A DNA stretch of 56,037 nucleotides from Woeseiaceae bacterium (lineage in GTDB: Bacteria > Pseudomonadota > Gammaproteobacteria > Steroidobacterales > Woeseiaceae). This document shows positions 9,709 to 19,381 of the stretch, one piece after another. The notes beneath the pieces were generated by a model, which did not search any database, had not been told where the DNA came from, and saw only the letters and a list, made by a program, of their open reading frames with translations. The DNA lies in assembly GCA_028277185.1 (NCBI GenBank), contig JANQGQ010000024.1, forward strand, positions 1 to 56,037. The letters run 5' to 3'. Both the position numbers and the translations under genes were made by a program. How positions within the stretch are numbered: the first letter of the stretch is position 1; every line of letters starts with the position of its first letter.

Positions 9709-11082
9709 ATGGCGATTCATTCCAACGTTCTCGACATGGTCGGCCACACGCCGATGCTCGAGATCCGCCGTATCGACACCGGACCGTGCCGGCTGCTGCT
9801 CAAGCTCGAGCTCATGAACCCCGGCGGCTCGATCAAGGACCGAATCGGTATCGCGATGATCGAGCAGGCGGAGAAGCGCGGCGACATCCGGCCCGGCGAC
9901 ACGATCGTCGAGGCGACCGCCGGCAACACCGGTCTGGGGCTTGCGCTCGTCGCGGCGCAGAAGGGCTACCGGCTGATCCTCGTGCTGCCCGACAAGATGA
10001 GTCAGGAGAAGATCTTCAACCTTCGGGCGATGGGGGCCGAAGTCGTGCTCACCCGGTCGGACGTCGGCCGGGGTCACCCGGAGTACTACCAGGATCTGGG
10101 CCGCCGCATCGCCGACGAGAAGGGTGCGTACTTCATCAACCAGTTCGGCAACCCGGACAACCCGCTGGCGCACGAGCTGACCACGGGCCCGGAGATCGTC
10201 GAGGAACTCGACGGCAAGCTGGACGCCATCGTTCTCGGGGTCGGCTCGAGCGGCACGGTGTCCGGTCTTGGCAAGTACCTTGCGGAACACGCGCCGCACG
10301 TCGATCTGATTCTGGCCGACCCGGTCGGGTCGGTGCTGACCGACTACATTAACAAGGGTGAGCTCGGGCAGAGCAGTAGCTGGCTCGTCGAAGGTATCGG
10401 CGAAGACTTCATTCCCGATATCGCCGACTTCAGCAAGGTGAGGAAGGCCTACGCGATCAGCGACGCCGAGTCTTTTGCCGCGGCGCGCGAACTCCTGCGC
10501 AAAGAGGGGCTGCTGGCCGGTTCGTCGTCCGGCACGCTGCTGGCGGCAGCGCTCAGGTACTGCCGCGAGCAGACCGAGCCGAAGACGGTCGTCAGCTTCG
10601 CCTGCGACACGGGCAACAAGTACCTGTCGAAACTCTACAACGACTTCTGGATGGAGGATCAGGGCTTCATTCGCCGTGAGCAGCAAGGCGATCTCCGCGA
10701 CCTGGTCGGGCGGCGCCACGACGAGCGTGCAACGATTACGGTGGGTCCTACGGACATCCTGACGACGGCGCACAATCGGCTGCGCAACGCCGGGTTCTCA
10801 CAGCTGCCGGTCATGGACGAAGGCCGGCTGGTCGGGATCGTGACCGAGGATGCGATCATCCAGCACGTCTTCGGCAAGCCGGACCTCATGACGGCGCCCG
10901 TGGCCGACGCCATGGAGTCGGCCTTCATCAAGCTCGACAAGGATACTTCCGTCAACAACCTTGTCGCGATGCTGCACGTTCAGCCCTATGCGGCGATCAT
11001 GGACGGCGAGGAGTTTCTGGGCCTCATCACCCGGTCGGACGTGTTGAACTATCTGCGGCGCCATTCGGAGGAGGCCGCATGA
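9709..11082 (+). CDS. cbs: Cystathionine beta-synthase with C-terminal CBS-domain pair
   Basis: PLP enzyme condensing serine and homocysteine to cystathionine, the first step of reverse trans-sulfuration. The 457-residue protein has the PLP lysine K43 in NPGGSIKDR, the substrate loop EATAGNTG and the phosphate-binding GVGSSGTVSG. A tandem CBS-domain module covers about residues 345-455, with no haem-binding N-terminus as in animals. The frame is open back to 9553, but the ATG at 9709 gives the family N-terminus (NVLDMVGHTPML). The stop overlaps the start of the following cystathionine lyase by ATGA, so the two are translationally coupled. Confidence 0.95.
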   Translation: MAIHSNVLDMVGHTPMLEIRRIDTGPCRLLLKLELMNPGGSIKDRIGIAMIEQAEKRGDIRPGDTIVEATAGNTGLGLALVAAQKGYRLILVLPDKMSQEKIFNLRAMGAEVVLTRSDVGRGHPEYYQDLGRRIADEKGAYFINQFGNPDNPLAHELTTGPEIVEELDGKLDAIVLGVGSSGTVSGLGKYLAEHAPHVDLILADPVGSVLTDYINKGELGQSSSWLVEGIGEDFIPDIADFSKVRKAYAISDAESFAAARELLRKEGLLAGSSSGTLLAAALRYCREQTEPKTVVSFACDTGNKYLSKLYNDFWMEDQGFIRREQQGDLRDLVGRRHDERATITVGPTDILTTAHNRLRNAGFSQLPVMDEGRLVGIVTEDAIIQHVFGKPDLMTAPVADAMESAFIKLDKDTSVNNLVAMLHVQPYAAIMDGEEFLGLITRSDVLNYLRRHSEEAA

Positions 11083-12251
11083 CCGGGAAAGGGAGGAAGC
11101 TCCGTTTCGGCAGCAGAACGATTCACGGCGGGCAGCATCCCGATCCGAGTACCGGCGCCATCATGACGCCGATCTACGCGACGTCGACCTACGTCCAGTC
11201 GAGCCCCGGCGAGCATCAGGGTTACGAGTATTCGCGAACGCAGAACCCGACGCGGATGGCCTGGGAGCGCTGTATGGCGGATCTGGAGTCGGGTACGCAC
11301 GGCTTCGCGTTCGCCTCCGGAATGGCGGCCATTGGCACGATTCTCGAGCTGCTCGATGCGGGCAGCCACGTGATCGCGCTGGACGACCTGTATGGCGGTT
11401 CCCGCAGGCTGTTCGAGGGCGTGCGGCGGCAAAGCGCGAATCTCGACTTCAGCTTCGTCGACATGACCGATCTCGATACGGTGCGCACCGCGCTCCGGTC
11501 CGAAACGCGCATGCTCTGGGTCGAGAGTCCGAGCAATCCGCTGCTGAAGATAGTCGATCTCGAAGGACTGGCGGCGCTGGCGCGCGAGCACGAGCTGCTC
11601 GTTGTCGCCGACAACACCTTTGCAACGCCGTACCTGCAGCGTCCGCTCGAGCTGGGCGCCGACATCGTGATGCACTCGGCGACGAAGTACCTGAACGGTC
11701 ACTCGGACATGGTCGGGGGTATCGCGGTGACCGCGGACGCCGGTCTCGCGGAGCGGCTCGCGTATCTGCAAAACTCGGTTGGGGCGGTTTCCGGGCCCTT
11801 CGACAGCTTTCTCGCGCTGCGCGGCGTGAAGACGCTGGACGTGCGCATGGAGCGGCACGTCGAAAGCGCCGCGAAAATCGCCGAATGGCTGGAAGCGGAC
11901 CCGCGGGTCGAGCGGGTGCTGTACCCCGGCCTGCCGTCGCATCCGCAGCATGAACTCGCGTCCCGCCAGATGCGTGCGGGCGGCGGGATCGTCACGTTCT
12001 TCATACGGGGCAGCATCGACAACGCCAGGCGGTTTCTCGAGAACACCGAGCTGTTCGCGCTGGCGGAAAGCCTCGGCGGCGTCGAGAGCCTCGTCGATCA
12101 TCCCGGCATCATGACGCATGCGTCGGTACCGCCCGAGCGGCGCGCTGAGCTCGGCATCAGCGATACGCTGATCCGGCTGTCGGTCGGCATCGAGGCGCTC
12201 GAGGATTTGATCGCCGACCTGGACCACGCGCTGAGCCGCGCCGCTAAGTAG
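11079..12251 (+). CDS. Cystathionine gamma-lyase (Cys/Met metabolism PLP enzyme)
   Basis: 390-residue fold-type I PLP enzyme. The PLP lysine is K203 in HSATKYLNGHSD, and YSRTQNPTR and the FASGMAAI phosphate-binding segment are canonical. Coupling by a 4-base overlap to cbs argues for cystathionine gamma-lyase, which makes cysteine from cystathionine. Sequence alone does not firmly separate lyase from cystathionine gamma-synthase (metB). With metF-metH nearby, the locus holds both fates of homocysteine. It converges on the aldo/keto reductase gene. The 46-base gap contains an imperfect GC hairpin (CTGCC...GGCAG) that may end both transcripts. Confidence 0.88.
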   Translation: MTGKGRKLRFGSRTIHGGQHPDPSTGAIMTPIYATSTYVQSSPGEHQGYEYSRTQNPTRMAWERCMADLESGTHGFAFASGMAAIGTILELLDAGSHVIALDDLYGGSRRLFEGVRRQSANLDFSFVDMTDLDTVRTALRSETRMLWVESPSNPLLKIVDLEGLAALAREHELLVVADNTFATPYLQRPLELGADIVMHSATKYLNGHSDMVGGIAVTADAGLAERLAYLQNSVGAVSGPFDSFLALRGVKTLDVRMERHVESAAKIAEWLEADPRVERVLYPGLPSHPQHELASRQMRAGGGIVTFFIRGSIDNARRFLENTELFALAESLGGVESLVDHPGIMTHASVPPERRAELGISDTLIRLSVGIEALEDLIADLDHALSRAAK

Positions 12252-12297
12252 TTGGCCAGTCTGCCAGGACCGGCGACTCCTTCGTCGGGACGGCAGG

Positions 12298-13284
12298 TCA
12301 GGCGTTGAGCAGACTCATTTGCGCTTCCGGATAGCGCAGACCCGCGGCAGCGTCGGGGGGGAGAATCGCATCGATAGCCGCCAACTCGTCCGCCGATAGT
12401 GCAATGTCCACCGCCGCGGCGTTCTCGGCGAGGCGCTTAGCACTGCGGGTGCCGGGGATCGGCACGACGTCGTCGCCCTGCGCCAGCAGCCAGGCAAGCG
12501 CCAGCTGCGCGGGCCTGCAGGACTTGTCGTCCGCAAGCTGCTCTATCTTCGCGACGAGTTCGAGGTTCTTCACGAAGTTCTCGCCCTGGAAGCGCGGGTT
12601 GCTGCGGCGCCAGTCGTCCTCGTCGAGATCGTCGATGGACTTGATCTGGCCGCTCAGGAAGCCGCGGCCGAGAGGGCTGTATGGCACCAGTCCGACGCCG
12701 AGCTTGCGGCATGCCGGCAGGATTTCGGCCTCGACGTCGCGGCTCCAGAGCGAGTATTCCGTCTGCAGGGCCGCAATGGGATGTACCGTGCACGCCCGGC
12801 GCAGCGTGTCGGGCGAGGCTTCTGACAGTCCGAGGTAGCGGACCTTGCCTTCCTCGACGAGTTGGGCCATTGCACCGACCGTGTCTTCGATCGGCGTTTC
12901 GGGGTCGACCCGATGCTGGTAGTAGAGATCGATGTGGTCGACGCCCAGGCGTTTGAGACTCGCGTCGCAGGCTTCGCGCACGTACGCGGGCGAACTGTCG
13001 ACGCCGACGAAGTCCCCGGCGTCGTTGCGCAGGATGCCGAATTTCGTGGCCAGGACGACGCGGTCCCGGATGCCCTCGAGCGCGCGGCCGACCAGAAGCT
13101 CATTGGTCTTCGGGCCGTAGATGTCGGAGGTGTCCCAGAAGCTGACGCCGCTGTCGACGGCATGGCGGAGCGTTTCCAGCGATTGCGCTTCGTCGTGCGC
13201 GCCATAGAAATCCGACATACCCATGCAACCGAGGCCGATCGCCGAAACCTCGAGTCCGCTCGTTCCGAGTTCGCGTGTTTGCAT
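12298..13284 (-). CDS. NADPH-dependent aldo/keto reductase
   Basis: 328-residue (alpha/beta)8 oxidoreductase that reduces aldehydes or ketones. Recognisable features are [12 protein letters not shown] at the N-terminus, the catalytic tyrosine in [12 protein letters not shown], the lysine in VLATKFG, the Q-H pair in YYQHRVDP and the NADP-binding IPGTRSAKR near the C-terminus. It belongs to the group related to pyridoxal or auxin-type AKRs. It is transcribed divergently from an AraC regulator whose N-terminal domain is of the YqhC type, a common arrangement in which the regulator activates the reductase gene in response to reactive aldehydes. That regulatory link is inferred. Confidence 0.92.
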   Translation of the reverse strand: MQTRELGTSGLEVSAIGLGCMGMSDFYGAHDEAQSLETLRHAVDSGVSFWDTSDIYGPKTNELLVGRALEGIRDRVVLATKFGILRNDAGDFVGVDSSPAYVREACDASLKRLGVDHIDLYYQHRVDPETPIEDTVGAMAQLVEEGKVRYLGLSEASPDTLRRACTVHPIAALQTEYSLWSRDVEAEILPACRKLGVGLVPYSPLGRGFLSGQIKSIDDLDEDDWRRSNPRFQGENFVKNLELVAKIEQLADDKSCRPAQLALAWLLAQGDDVVPIPGTRSAKRLAENAAAVDIALSADELAAIDAILPPDAAAGLRYPEAQMSLLNA

Positions 13285-13492
13285 TGCTGTTTCTCCCGGC
13301 AGTAGTCGTCTTGCGCGGGCCCGAGCCCGCGTTCTTAGAATGAGGATGGTGAATGTCCGGGCGCTCCGGCCGGTAGATCAGACGTCCGGCTTTCTTGCCC
13401 GATTCTCTCGATCGGGGCCCGTACCGGCCGCAAAGGCGTCGGTAATGGCATAATCCTGCCGATTGCTATCGGCGGAGCGGCAACGAACGATC
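13285..13492. other. Divergent intergenic control region (aldo/keto reductase / AraC regulator)
   Basis: 208 bases between divergent starts with no gene of its own. Partial AT-rich blocks occur, but I could not fix a convincing pair of -35/-10 boxes. It must contain promoters for both directions and, if the regulator controls its neighbour, a binding site for it. Confidence 0.4.
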
Positions 13493-14410
13493 ATGGCGGC
13501 GCGGATGGAGACAAGCATTGCAGCCGACACCCTCTCGCACGAGCTGATGCGGTTCGCCGCGGAAGAGGGCCTGAACGAGACACCCTGGCCGGGGCTTGCG
13601 GTCTACCGCGCCGACAGTACTTCGGCGCGCACTCCGGTGGTCTACGAGCCCTGCGTTTGCTTCATCGGCCGCGGAAGCAAACTCGTGCACCTCGGCGATC
13701 AGGTCATTACCTACGATCCGCTGCGCTACCTCGTCGTCGGCGTTCCGCTGCCGGTCGAGGGCGAAATTGTCGAGGCGAGTGCCGACGAGCCCTTTCTGTC
13801 GCTCCGCCTCGACATCGACGTGTCGCTGGTCTCGGAGGTGCTGCTCGAACTGGAGCGCGCGCCGGCCGGCGAAGCGGTGCGAGCGATTTACGTCTCGCGA
13901 ATGAGCCAGGATCTTTCGGGCGCGGTACTGCGCTTGCTGAGGTCGCTGCACGATCCGAACGATGTCCGTGTGCTGGCGCCGCTTGCCGTCAGGGAGCTTC
14001 TGTACCACATCCTCCGTGGCGAGCAGGGCCATCATCTGCGCTCGGTGGCGCTGCGCGACAGCCGTGGCCACCGCATCTCGGCGGTACTCCGCTACATGCA
14101 GGAGAACTTCAAGCGGGCGGTCAGTGTCGATCAGCTTGCCGAGCGGGCCTCGATGAGCCCCTCGACGTTTCACCACAACTTCAAATCGATGACGTCGCTC
14201 TCGCCCCTGCAGTACCTGAAGACACTCCGTCTGCACCACGCGCGGCTCCTGATGCTGCAGCAGGGTATGAGCGCCGGCGATGCGAGTCATGCCGTGGGCT
14301 ACAGCAGTCCTTCGCAGTTCAGCCGCGAGTTCAAGCGCCTCTTCGGGACCCCTCCACTGCGCGAGCTGAGGCGCCTGCAGAGTGAGCCGGGTGTCGCTTC
14401 CGGCGCTTGA
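13493..14410 (+). CDS. AraC-family transcriptional regulator (YqhC-like)
   Basis: 305-residue protein from ATG 13493; ATG 13505 is a possible alternative. The N-terminal half (about 20-180) is the AraC_N cupin-like type seen in YqhC (VYEPCVCFIGRGSK, YLVVGVPLPVEGE). The C-terminal 100 residues hold two HTH motifs (SVDQLAERASMSPSTFHHNFK; GDASHAVGYSSPSQFSREFK). This subfamily commonly controls oxidoreductase genes beside it. Here the divergent neighbour is an aldo/keto reductase, so it is probably an aldehyde-responsive activator. The effector is unknown. Confidence 0.88.
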   Translation: MAARMETSIAADTLSHELMRFAAEEGLNETPWPGLAVYRADSTSARTPVVYEPCVCFIGRGSKLVHLGDQVITYDPLRYLVVGVPLPVEGEIVEASADEPFLSLRLDIDVSLVSEVLLELERAPAGEAVRAIYVSRMSQDLSGAVLRLLRSLHDPNDVRVLAPLAVRELLYHILRGEQGHHLRSVALRDSRGHRISAVLRYMQENFKRAVSVDQLAERASMSPSTFHHNFKSMTSLSPLQYLKTLRLHHARLLMLQQGMSAGDASHAVGYSSPSQFSREFKRLFGTPPLRELRRLQSEPGVASGA

Positions 14411-14546
14411 CGCCGGGCCTCGGCTGCCTCCGTTCATTATAATCAGGCGATCAGAAAAACAGACAATCCAGCGAACCGAAGCAGGCTCGTTAGCGTTGGC
14501 GAATTCAGCACCGTGGCGGATGCCCGATCATCATAGGGAACAAGCG

Positions 14547-16502
14547 ATGGTCAATCAGACGAGAGTAGGGTACTTCCGGCGCCAATGGACACTTCTCTTA
14601 GGTCTCGCGGCGATCACCGCATCCGCCGCCGAGCTCGAGCGGATACCCACGGAGACGTTCGCCGCTCCGCCTGATTTCAGTGACGTACACCTGTCGCCCG
14701 ACGGCTCGCGCGTTGCAGCGGTTGCCAACGTCGTGCGCGACGATTTCGCAGGCAAAATCGTACTCTGGAGGGACCTGGAGTCCGGCGAGCAGAAGGTGCT
14801 TGCTTCGCTGGCCGACGGCCGATTCAAGCTGAGATGGATCCAATGGGCGAACGATCGGCAGTTGCTCGTCAGCTTTAGTACCGTCGAGATGGCATTCGGC
14901 CCTTCGTATACTTCGACCCGTCTCATAGTCGTGGACGCGGACACCGGAGAATCGAAAAGCGCGATTCCCGCTGGCGCCTTACGTATCGCGGTATGGAGAC
15001 CGCAGTTCCAGGACCGCATCGTCGACCTGTTGCCAGAGGACGAAGAGCATATTCTCATCGCGGCCGACCTTTGGGACCACAATGCACCGGGCGTCTACCG
15101 GGTCAGCCTGAAGAGCGGGAAGGTGAGGCGCGTGGAGCGTGGCAAGAGGGGCACGCGCCGCTGGATCACCGACAGGCAACATCGTGTGCGGGTCCGCGTA
15201 TGGCAGAATCGGACATTGCTGCGCGTCTACGAGCAGGACGTGGAAGGTAGAAACAAGCGGGTACTCTGGGAGTACGAAGCGCTATCCGAACACGAAGTCG
15301 ATCCGATGGGTTTTGCCGCCGACCCGAACGTGCTCTACGTCCGCGCCTACCACGAAGGCCGTTTGGCTGTGTTTCGCGTCGATCTCACAGACCCGACTCT
15401 CGAGAAGGATCTGGTCTACGCCGACGAGTATGAGGACGTATCGGGCAGTCTCGTTTACTCCCCCAGGAAGAAAGACGTGGTTGGTATCCGCAGCAGCGGA
15501 GATGGGGAATACGTATTCTGGTCGGACGAGCACGACCGTCTCGTCAGGTCGGTCAACGCCGCTCTGCCCGAGCACCGCAACGGGATCGTCAGCTTCAGCA
15601 GGGACGAGGAACGCGTCATTTTCTTTTCGGAGAGCGACACCGACGCCGGCACCTACTACGTACTGGACACGAACGGGATGGCGATGCAGCCGCTGGCCAG
15701 GCGCTACAAGGCGCTGCTCCCCGAGTTGATGGCGGAGCCGTCCGTCGTCGAATATGAGGCGCGGGACGGCACGCCGATTCAAGCCTTTTTGACCTTGCCG
15801 CGCGGCAGCGATGGCACCGGGCTGCCGGCAGTCGTTTACCCTCATGGAGGACCGGTGACTGCGGGTTTCGAGTCGGATGGCTTCGACTACTGGACGCAGC
15901 TGTTCGCCAATCGCGGCTATGCCGTCATGCAGATGGATTTCCGCGGTTCGGCGGGCTACGGCTACGATTTCATGGCCGCCGGCTTTCAGAACTGGGGCCT
16001 ACAGATGCAGGACGACGTCGCTGACGCGACACAGTGGCTCATCGACAATCGCATTGCGGACCCGGATCGTATCTGCATCGTCGGCGGCAGCTACGGCGGC
16101 TACGCCGCACTCATGGGCGCGGCCAAGACGCCGGATCTGTACCGCTGTGCCGTCAGTTTCGCGGGCGTAACCGACCTTGTCGGGTTTATGGTGGCACAGC
16201 AAGACTTCGTGAATCCGGAAGTCGACGAGGTCCTGCTGGGCTCGAGGCGACGAGACCTCAAGGACCGCTCACCCATCAGCTTCGCCGCGGACATCGAAGT
16301 GCCGGTGCTGCTAATCCACGGCGAACATGACAACATCGTACTTGTCAACCAGAGCCGGCGTATGTCGCGGGCGCTTAAGCGGCTCGACAAGGACGTTACG
16401 TACATCGAGCAGCCGGACGGCGATCACTTTCTCAGTACGAACGAGCAGCGGTTGGAAGCGCTGCTGGCGATCGAGGCTTTTCTTGCCGAGCATCTCGACT
16501 GA
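14547..16502 (+). CDS. Exported S9 (prolyl oligopeptidase-family) peptidase
   Basis: 651-residue serine peptidase, probably periplasmic. It starts with a signal peptide (arginines near residue 12, then LLLGLAAITASAAE). Residues about 45-400 form a beta-propeller-like region and the C-terminal 250 residues an alpha/beta hydrolase. The catalytic triad is visible: S515 in GGSYGGY, D595 in HGEHDN and H627 in DGDHF. ATG 14547 has AGGGA seven bases upstream; an upstream in-frame ATG at 14520 lacks a comparable site and would precede the signal peptide with extra residues. It is a monocistronic unit downstream of the AraC gene. It likely trims peptides imported from the environment. Confidence 0.92.
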   Translation: MVNQTRVGYFRRQWTLLLGLAAITASAAELERIPTETFAAPPDFSDVHLSPDGSRVAAVANVVRDDFAGKIVLWRDLESGEQKVLASLADGRFKLRWIQWANDRQLLVSFSTVEMAFGPSYTSTRLIVVDADTGESKSAIPAGALRIAVWRPQFQDRIVDLLPEDEEHILIAADLWDHNAPGVYRVSLKSGKVRRVERGKRGTRRWITDRQHRVRVRVWQNRTLLRVYEQDVEGRNKRVLWEYEALSEHEVDPMGFAADPNVLYVRAYHEGRLAVFRVDLTDPTLEKDLVYADEYEDVSGSLVYSPRKKDVVGIRSSGDGEYVFWSDEHDRLVRSVNAALPEHRNGIVSFSRDEERVIFFSESDTDAGTYYVLDTNGMAMQPLARRYKALLPELMAEPSVVEYEARDGTPIQAFLTLPRGSDGTGLPAVVYPHGGPVTAGFESDGFDYWTQLFANRGYAVMQMDFRGSAGYGYDFMAAGFQNWGLQMQDDVADATQWLIDNRIADPDRICIVGGSYGGYAALMGAAKTPDLYRCAVSFAGVTDLVGFMVAQQDFVNPEVDEVLLGSRRRDLKDRSPISFAADIEVPVLLIHGEHDNIVLVNQSRRMSRALKRLDKDVTYIEQPDGDHFLSTNEQRLEALLAIEAFLAEHLD

Positions 16503-16661
16503 TTGCTGCCCGGGCAGTGTGTGGAGCGGGCGGTGGGAACCGATCTTCCAGCGAGGGCCACTGAGGTTTCTGAACTCCGGTCCGTCCGGCTCATAAGAGG
16601 AAGGTTTGATACAATTTGACTCTCTTCGAATCCTCCCGTTTCTTCAGTTGCCTGGCCGAGA

Positions 16662-17618
16662 ATGAGTCGAGAAAACCCTGCAACGAACGCTGTATCCGGG
16701 CCCTCAGCGGCCCGGGAATCAAGTCCTTCTGTTGATCAAAGCGGAACCACAGACCCTCAACTCACCGACCAGATCTTGAACGGTTGCGCTTCCGACGTCC
16801 TTAAGGGGTTGCCCGAGCAATCAGTACACATGATTGTGACGAGCCCGCCATACTTCGGACAGCGCGACTATTCGGTAGATGGCCAGATCGGTATCGAAGC
16901 GACTCCGGACGATTACGTGGCCAGTTTGGTGAAGGTCTTTTCGGAGGCACGTCGGGTTTTGCGGGACGACGGTACTCTGTGGCTGAATCTCGGAGACAAA
17001 TACGTATCAGGCGAACTTAGCGGGATGCCCTGGCAAGTTGCCCTGGCTCTCAAGGCTGATGGATGGAGACTTCGCTCCGATATCGTCTGGCACAAACCGA
17101 ATGCGATGCCGTCTTCCGTGAAGACACGTCCGACCACGGATCACGAATACATATTCCTGTTTTCGAAAAGCAAGGACTATTACTACGATACCGATGCCAT
17201 CAGAGAACCGCATGTGACCTTCTCTGAGAACAGCAAAATGAAAGGTGGACGGAATCACTTCGGCAAAGCGGGGGGTACTCCGGAGAAGGGTAAGAACAAA
17301 GGTAACCAGAACCTCCACGATGGACGTTGGGATCAGGCATTTCATGAGAAAGGCCGCAACAAGAGAACGGTTTGGAGCGTTCCCTTGTCCAAGTTCCGCG
17401 ATGCCCACTTCGCTGTCTTTCCGGAGAAACTGATCGAACCGTGCATTCTTGCCGGGTGCCCGGAAAAGGGCGTGGTGCTTGACCCGTTCCTGGGTAGCGG
17501 AACCACGGCGGTAGTGGCATTGAAGAACCGGCGACATTTTCTCGGTATCGAGTTGAATCCGGAGTATTGCGAGATAGCAAAGAACCGACTGAGGAACCTC
17601 GGCCTGAGACTTCTCTAG
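16662..17618 (+). CDS. Type II DNA methyltransferase (beta class, N4-cytosine or N6-adenine)
   Basis: 318-residue modification enzyme. Catalytic motif IV TSPPY lies at residues 60-64 and the SAM-binding motif I DPFLGSGTT at about 274-282, so the motif order is that of the beta class. TSPPY is most frequent in N4-cytosine enzymes, but adenine specificity cannot be excluded. The region between (about 150-245) is the probable target-recognition part and is rich in Lys and Gly. The gene has visibly lower GC and different codon use from the flanking housekeeping genes. It converges on a putative restriction endonuclease with only 3 bases between stops. The two probably form a horizontally acquired restriction-modification system. 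Confidence 0.9.
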   Translation: MSRENPATNAVSGPSAARESSPSVDQSGTTDPQLTDQILNGCASDVLKGLPEQSVHMIVTSPPYFGQRDYSVDGQIGIEATPDDYVASLVKVFSEARRVLRDDGTLWLNLGDKYVSGELSGMPWQVALALKADGWRLRSDIVWHKPNAMPSSVKTRPTTDHEYIFLFSKSKDYYYDTDAIREPHVTFSENSKMKGGRNHFGKAGGTPEKGKNKGNQNLHDGRWDQAFHEKGRNKRTVWSVPLSKFRDAHFAVFPEKLIEPCILAGCPEKGVVLDPFLGSGTTAVVALKNRRHFLGIELNPEYCEIAKNRLRNLGLRLL

Positions 17619-17621
17619 TCT

Positions 17622-18251
17622 CTACTCGATGTCTTTGAACGAATCAATTCTGGCTTCCAGCTCGGCAGCCAGGAGGGGTTCGATCTCCGCGAGCTGGTTT
17701 GGGTTGTTCGCGAGGTAGATGAAGTCGTCACAGTCCAGATCCTCTAAGCGTCCTGTCCACGACTCCGCAATGACGACAGGAATACATATGTATCCGGCGC
17801 TGGTTGCGACGGAAATCGCTGCCCGGATATCCCGGGTGAAGATATGTGCATGCCCACCGCCCATGGTTTCTCTGGTCTTGACCGGGATCAGAATCGTGCC
17901 CCAGGTGCCGGATACCTGCACGTCATAGGTTTCGTCCTCGAGACGAACTTCCGATTCGGAGACAGTTACACCGATCTCGTGAGCCGCAAGGATCTTTTTC
18001 AGATTTCGTCTGACAATGATCTCGAACAGCGTCCCCTTTTTTGCCCTTCTGCTGCCTTCGAGACGATCAATGACGATCTCGATAATCACGTTCCAATCCC
18101 ACGATGCTTCGTCAGAAAAAATCGATGCCACATACTCACGGACCTGATTCAACAGGTTCGCTCGCCTTTCGACAGTAGTAGCGCCGGGCATGCTTGAAAC
18201 CATCGGCTTAAGTCGTTGCTCGGAAGCATCCCGAAAGATCCAACCAAGCAT
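17622..18251 (-). CDS. Putative type II restriction endonuclease (PD-(D/E)xK-like)
   Basis: 209-residue protein, convergent with the methyltransferase and separated from it by 3 bases. A possible nuclease core is E77 in GTLFEIIV, D110 in ETYDVQV and K125 in LIPVKTRETMGGGH, with the spacing expected for a PD-(D/E)xK fold. The residue before the lysine pair is Pro-Val rather than Glu-x, so the active-site assignment is tentative. No other domain is visible and the length fits a simple homodimeric type II enzyme. I do not recognise the specificity family. The genetic context, directly beside an orphan-looking methyltransferase with matching low GC, is the main support. Confidence 0.7.
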   Translation of the reverse strand: MLGWIFRDASEQRLKPMVSSMPGATTVERRANLLNQVREYVASIFSDEASWDWNVIIEIVIDRLEGSRRAKKGTLFEIIVRRNLKKILAAHEIGVTVSESEVRLEDETYDVQVSGTWGTILIPVKTRETMGGGHAHIFTRDIRAAISVATSAGYICIPVVIAESWTGRLEDLDCDDFIYLANNPNQLAEIEPLLAAELEARIDSFKDIE

Positions 18252-18298
18252 CAGCCGTTTCGCTTTGGCAGCTTTCCTCTAAATGATTGCGGCCAGTC

Positions 18299-19381
18299 TC
18301 AGGCGCCGAGCGCGGCCAGCTGGTCGGCCTGATACTCGCTGATCAGCGGATCCAGGAGTTGGGCGATACCGCCCTCGAGAATCTCGTCGAGCTTGTAGAG
18401 CGTCAGATTGATCCGGTGGTCCGTCACGCGCCCCTGCGGGAAGTTGTAGGTGCGGATGCGCTCGGAGCGATCGCCGCTGCCGACGAGCAGGCGCCGCTGC
18501 TCAGCCTGCTCGGTCTCCTGTTCGGCGACCTGCACATCGAGCAGGCGCGCCTGCAGTAAGGACATCGCGCGCGCGCGATTCTTGTGCTGCGATCGCTCGT
18601 CCTGGCATTCGACGACGATCCCGGTCGGCAGGTGAGTAAGCCTCACGGCCGAGTCGGTCTTGTTGACGTGCTGACCGCCGGCGCCCGACGCACGATAGGT
18701 ATCGACGCGCAGGTCGGCGGGATTGATCTCGACGGCCTCGACCTCGTCCGGTTCGGGCAGGACGGCGACGGTGCACGCCGACGTGTGGATGCGGCCCTGG
18801 CTCTCGGTGGCCGGTACCCGCTGCACGCGGTGCGCGCCCGACTCGAATTTCAGCTTGCGGTAGATACCGGAGCCGCTGATCCGGCTGATGATTTCCTTGT
18901 AGCCGCCGTGCTCGCCCTCGCGAGCGCTCAGGATCTCGACCTGCCAGCGTTCGGTTTCGGCAAACCGCGAGTACATGCGGAACAGGTCGCCCGCGAAGAT
19001 GGCCGCTTCGTCGCCGCCCGTCCCGGCCCGGATTTCGAGATAGACGTTGCTGTCGTCGTGGGGGTCAGGCGGAATCAGCGCTTTCTGCAGATCGACCAGC
19101 AGTTCTTCGCGGCGCGACTGCAGCGGCTCGAGTTCCTCCTCGCCCATCGCCCGAATGTCCGGGTCTTTGTCGGCGACCATCTCCTCCGCGGCTTTCAGGT
19201 CCGCGCCCACCGTATCGTATTCGCCGAACAGCTGAATGACGGGCTCGAGCCGGGCGTACTCCTTCGAGTAGTCCCGGAACTGATTCTGGTCGCCAATGAC
19301 GTCGGGGTCGGCGAGCAGCCCCGCAAGCTCTTCGAACCGGTCCCGGACGGATTCGAGCTTGAGCCGAATGGAGTCTTTCAT
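18299..19381 (-). CDS. prfA: Peptide chain release factor 1
   Basis: 360-residue RF1 recognising UAA and UAG. The GGQ motif ([15 protein letters not shown]) and the PAT codon-recognition tripeptide ([13 protein letters not shown]) are intact. The start ATG shares one base with the hemA stop (TGATG), so the two genes are translationally coupled. Downstream, where prmC often follows, lies the restriction-modification pair instead. Confidence 0.98.
   Translation of the reverse strand: MKDSIRLKLESVRDRFEELAGLLADPDVIGDQNQFRDYSKEYARLEPVIQLFGEYDTVGADLKAAEEMVADKDPDIRAMGEEELEPLQSRREELLVDLQKALIPPDPHDDSNVYLEIRAGTGGDEAAIFAGDLFRMYSRFAETERWQVEILSAREGEHGGYKEIISRISGSGIYRKLKFESGAHRVQRVPATESQGRIHTSACTVAVLPEPDEVEAVEINPADLRVDTYRASGAGGQHVNKTDSAVRLTHLPTGIVVECQDERSQHKNRARAMSLLQARLLDVQVAEQETEQAEQRRLLVGSGDRSERIRTYNFPQGRVTDHRINLTLYKLDEILEGGIAQLLDPLISEYQADQLAALGA

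Noticed and set aside
8733..10352. Plus-strand 539-codon frame across ppiB, prmC and cbs
   Set aside because: It is antisense to prmC and out of frame with cbs, both of which carry catalytic motifs.
16505..16516. CTGCCCGGGCAG palindrome after the S9 peptidase as a terminator
   Set aside because: A perfect 12-bp dyad leaves no loop and no T-run follows, so termination is not supported.
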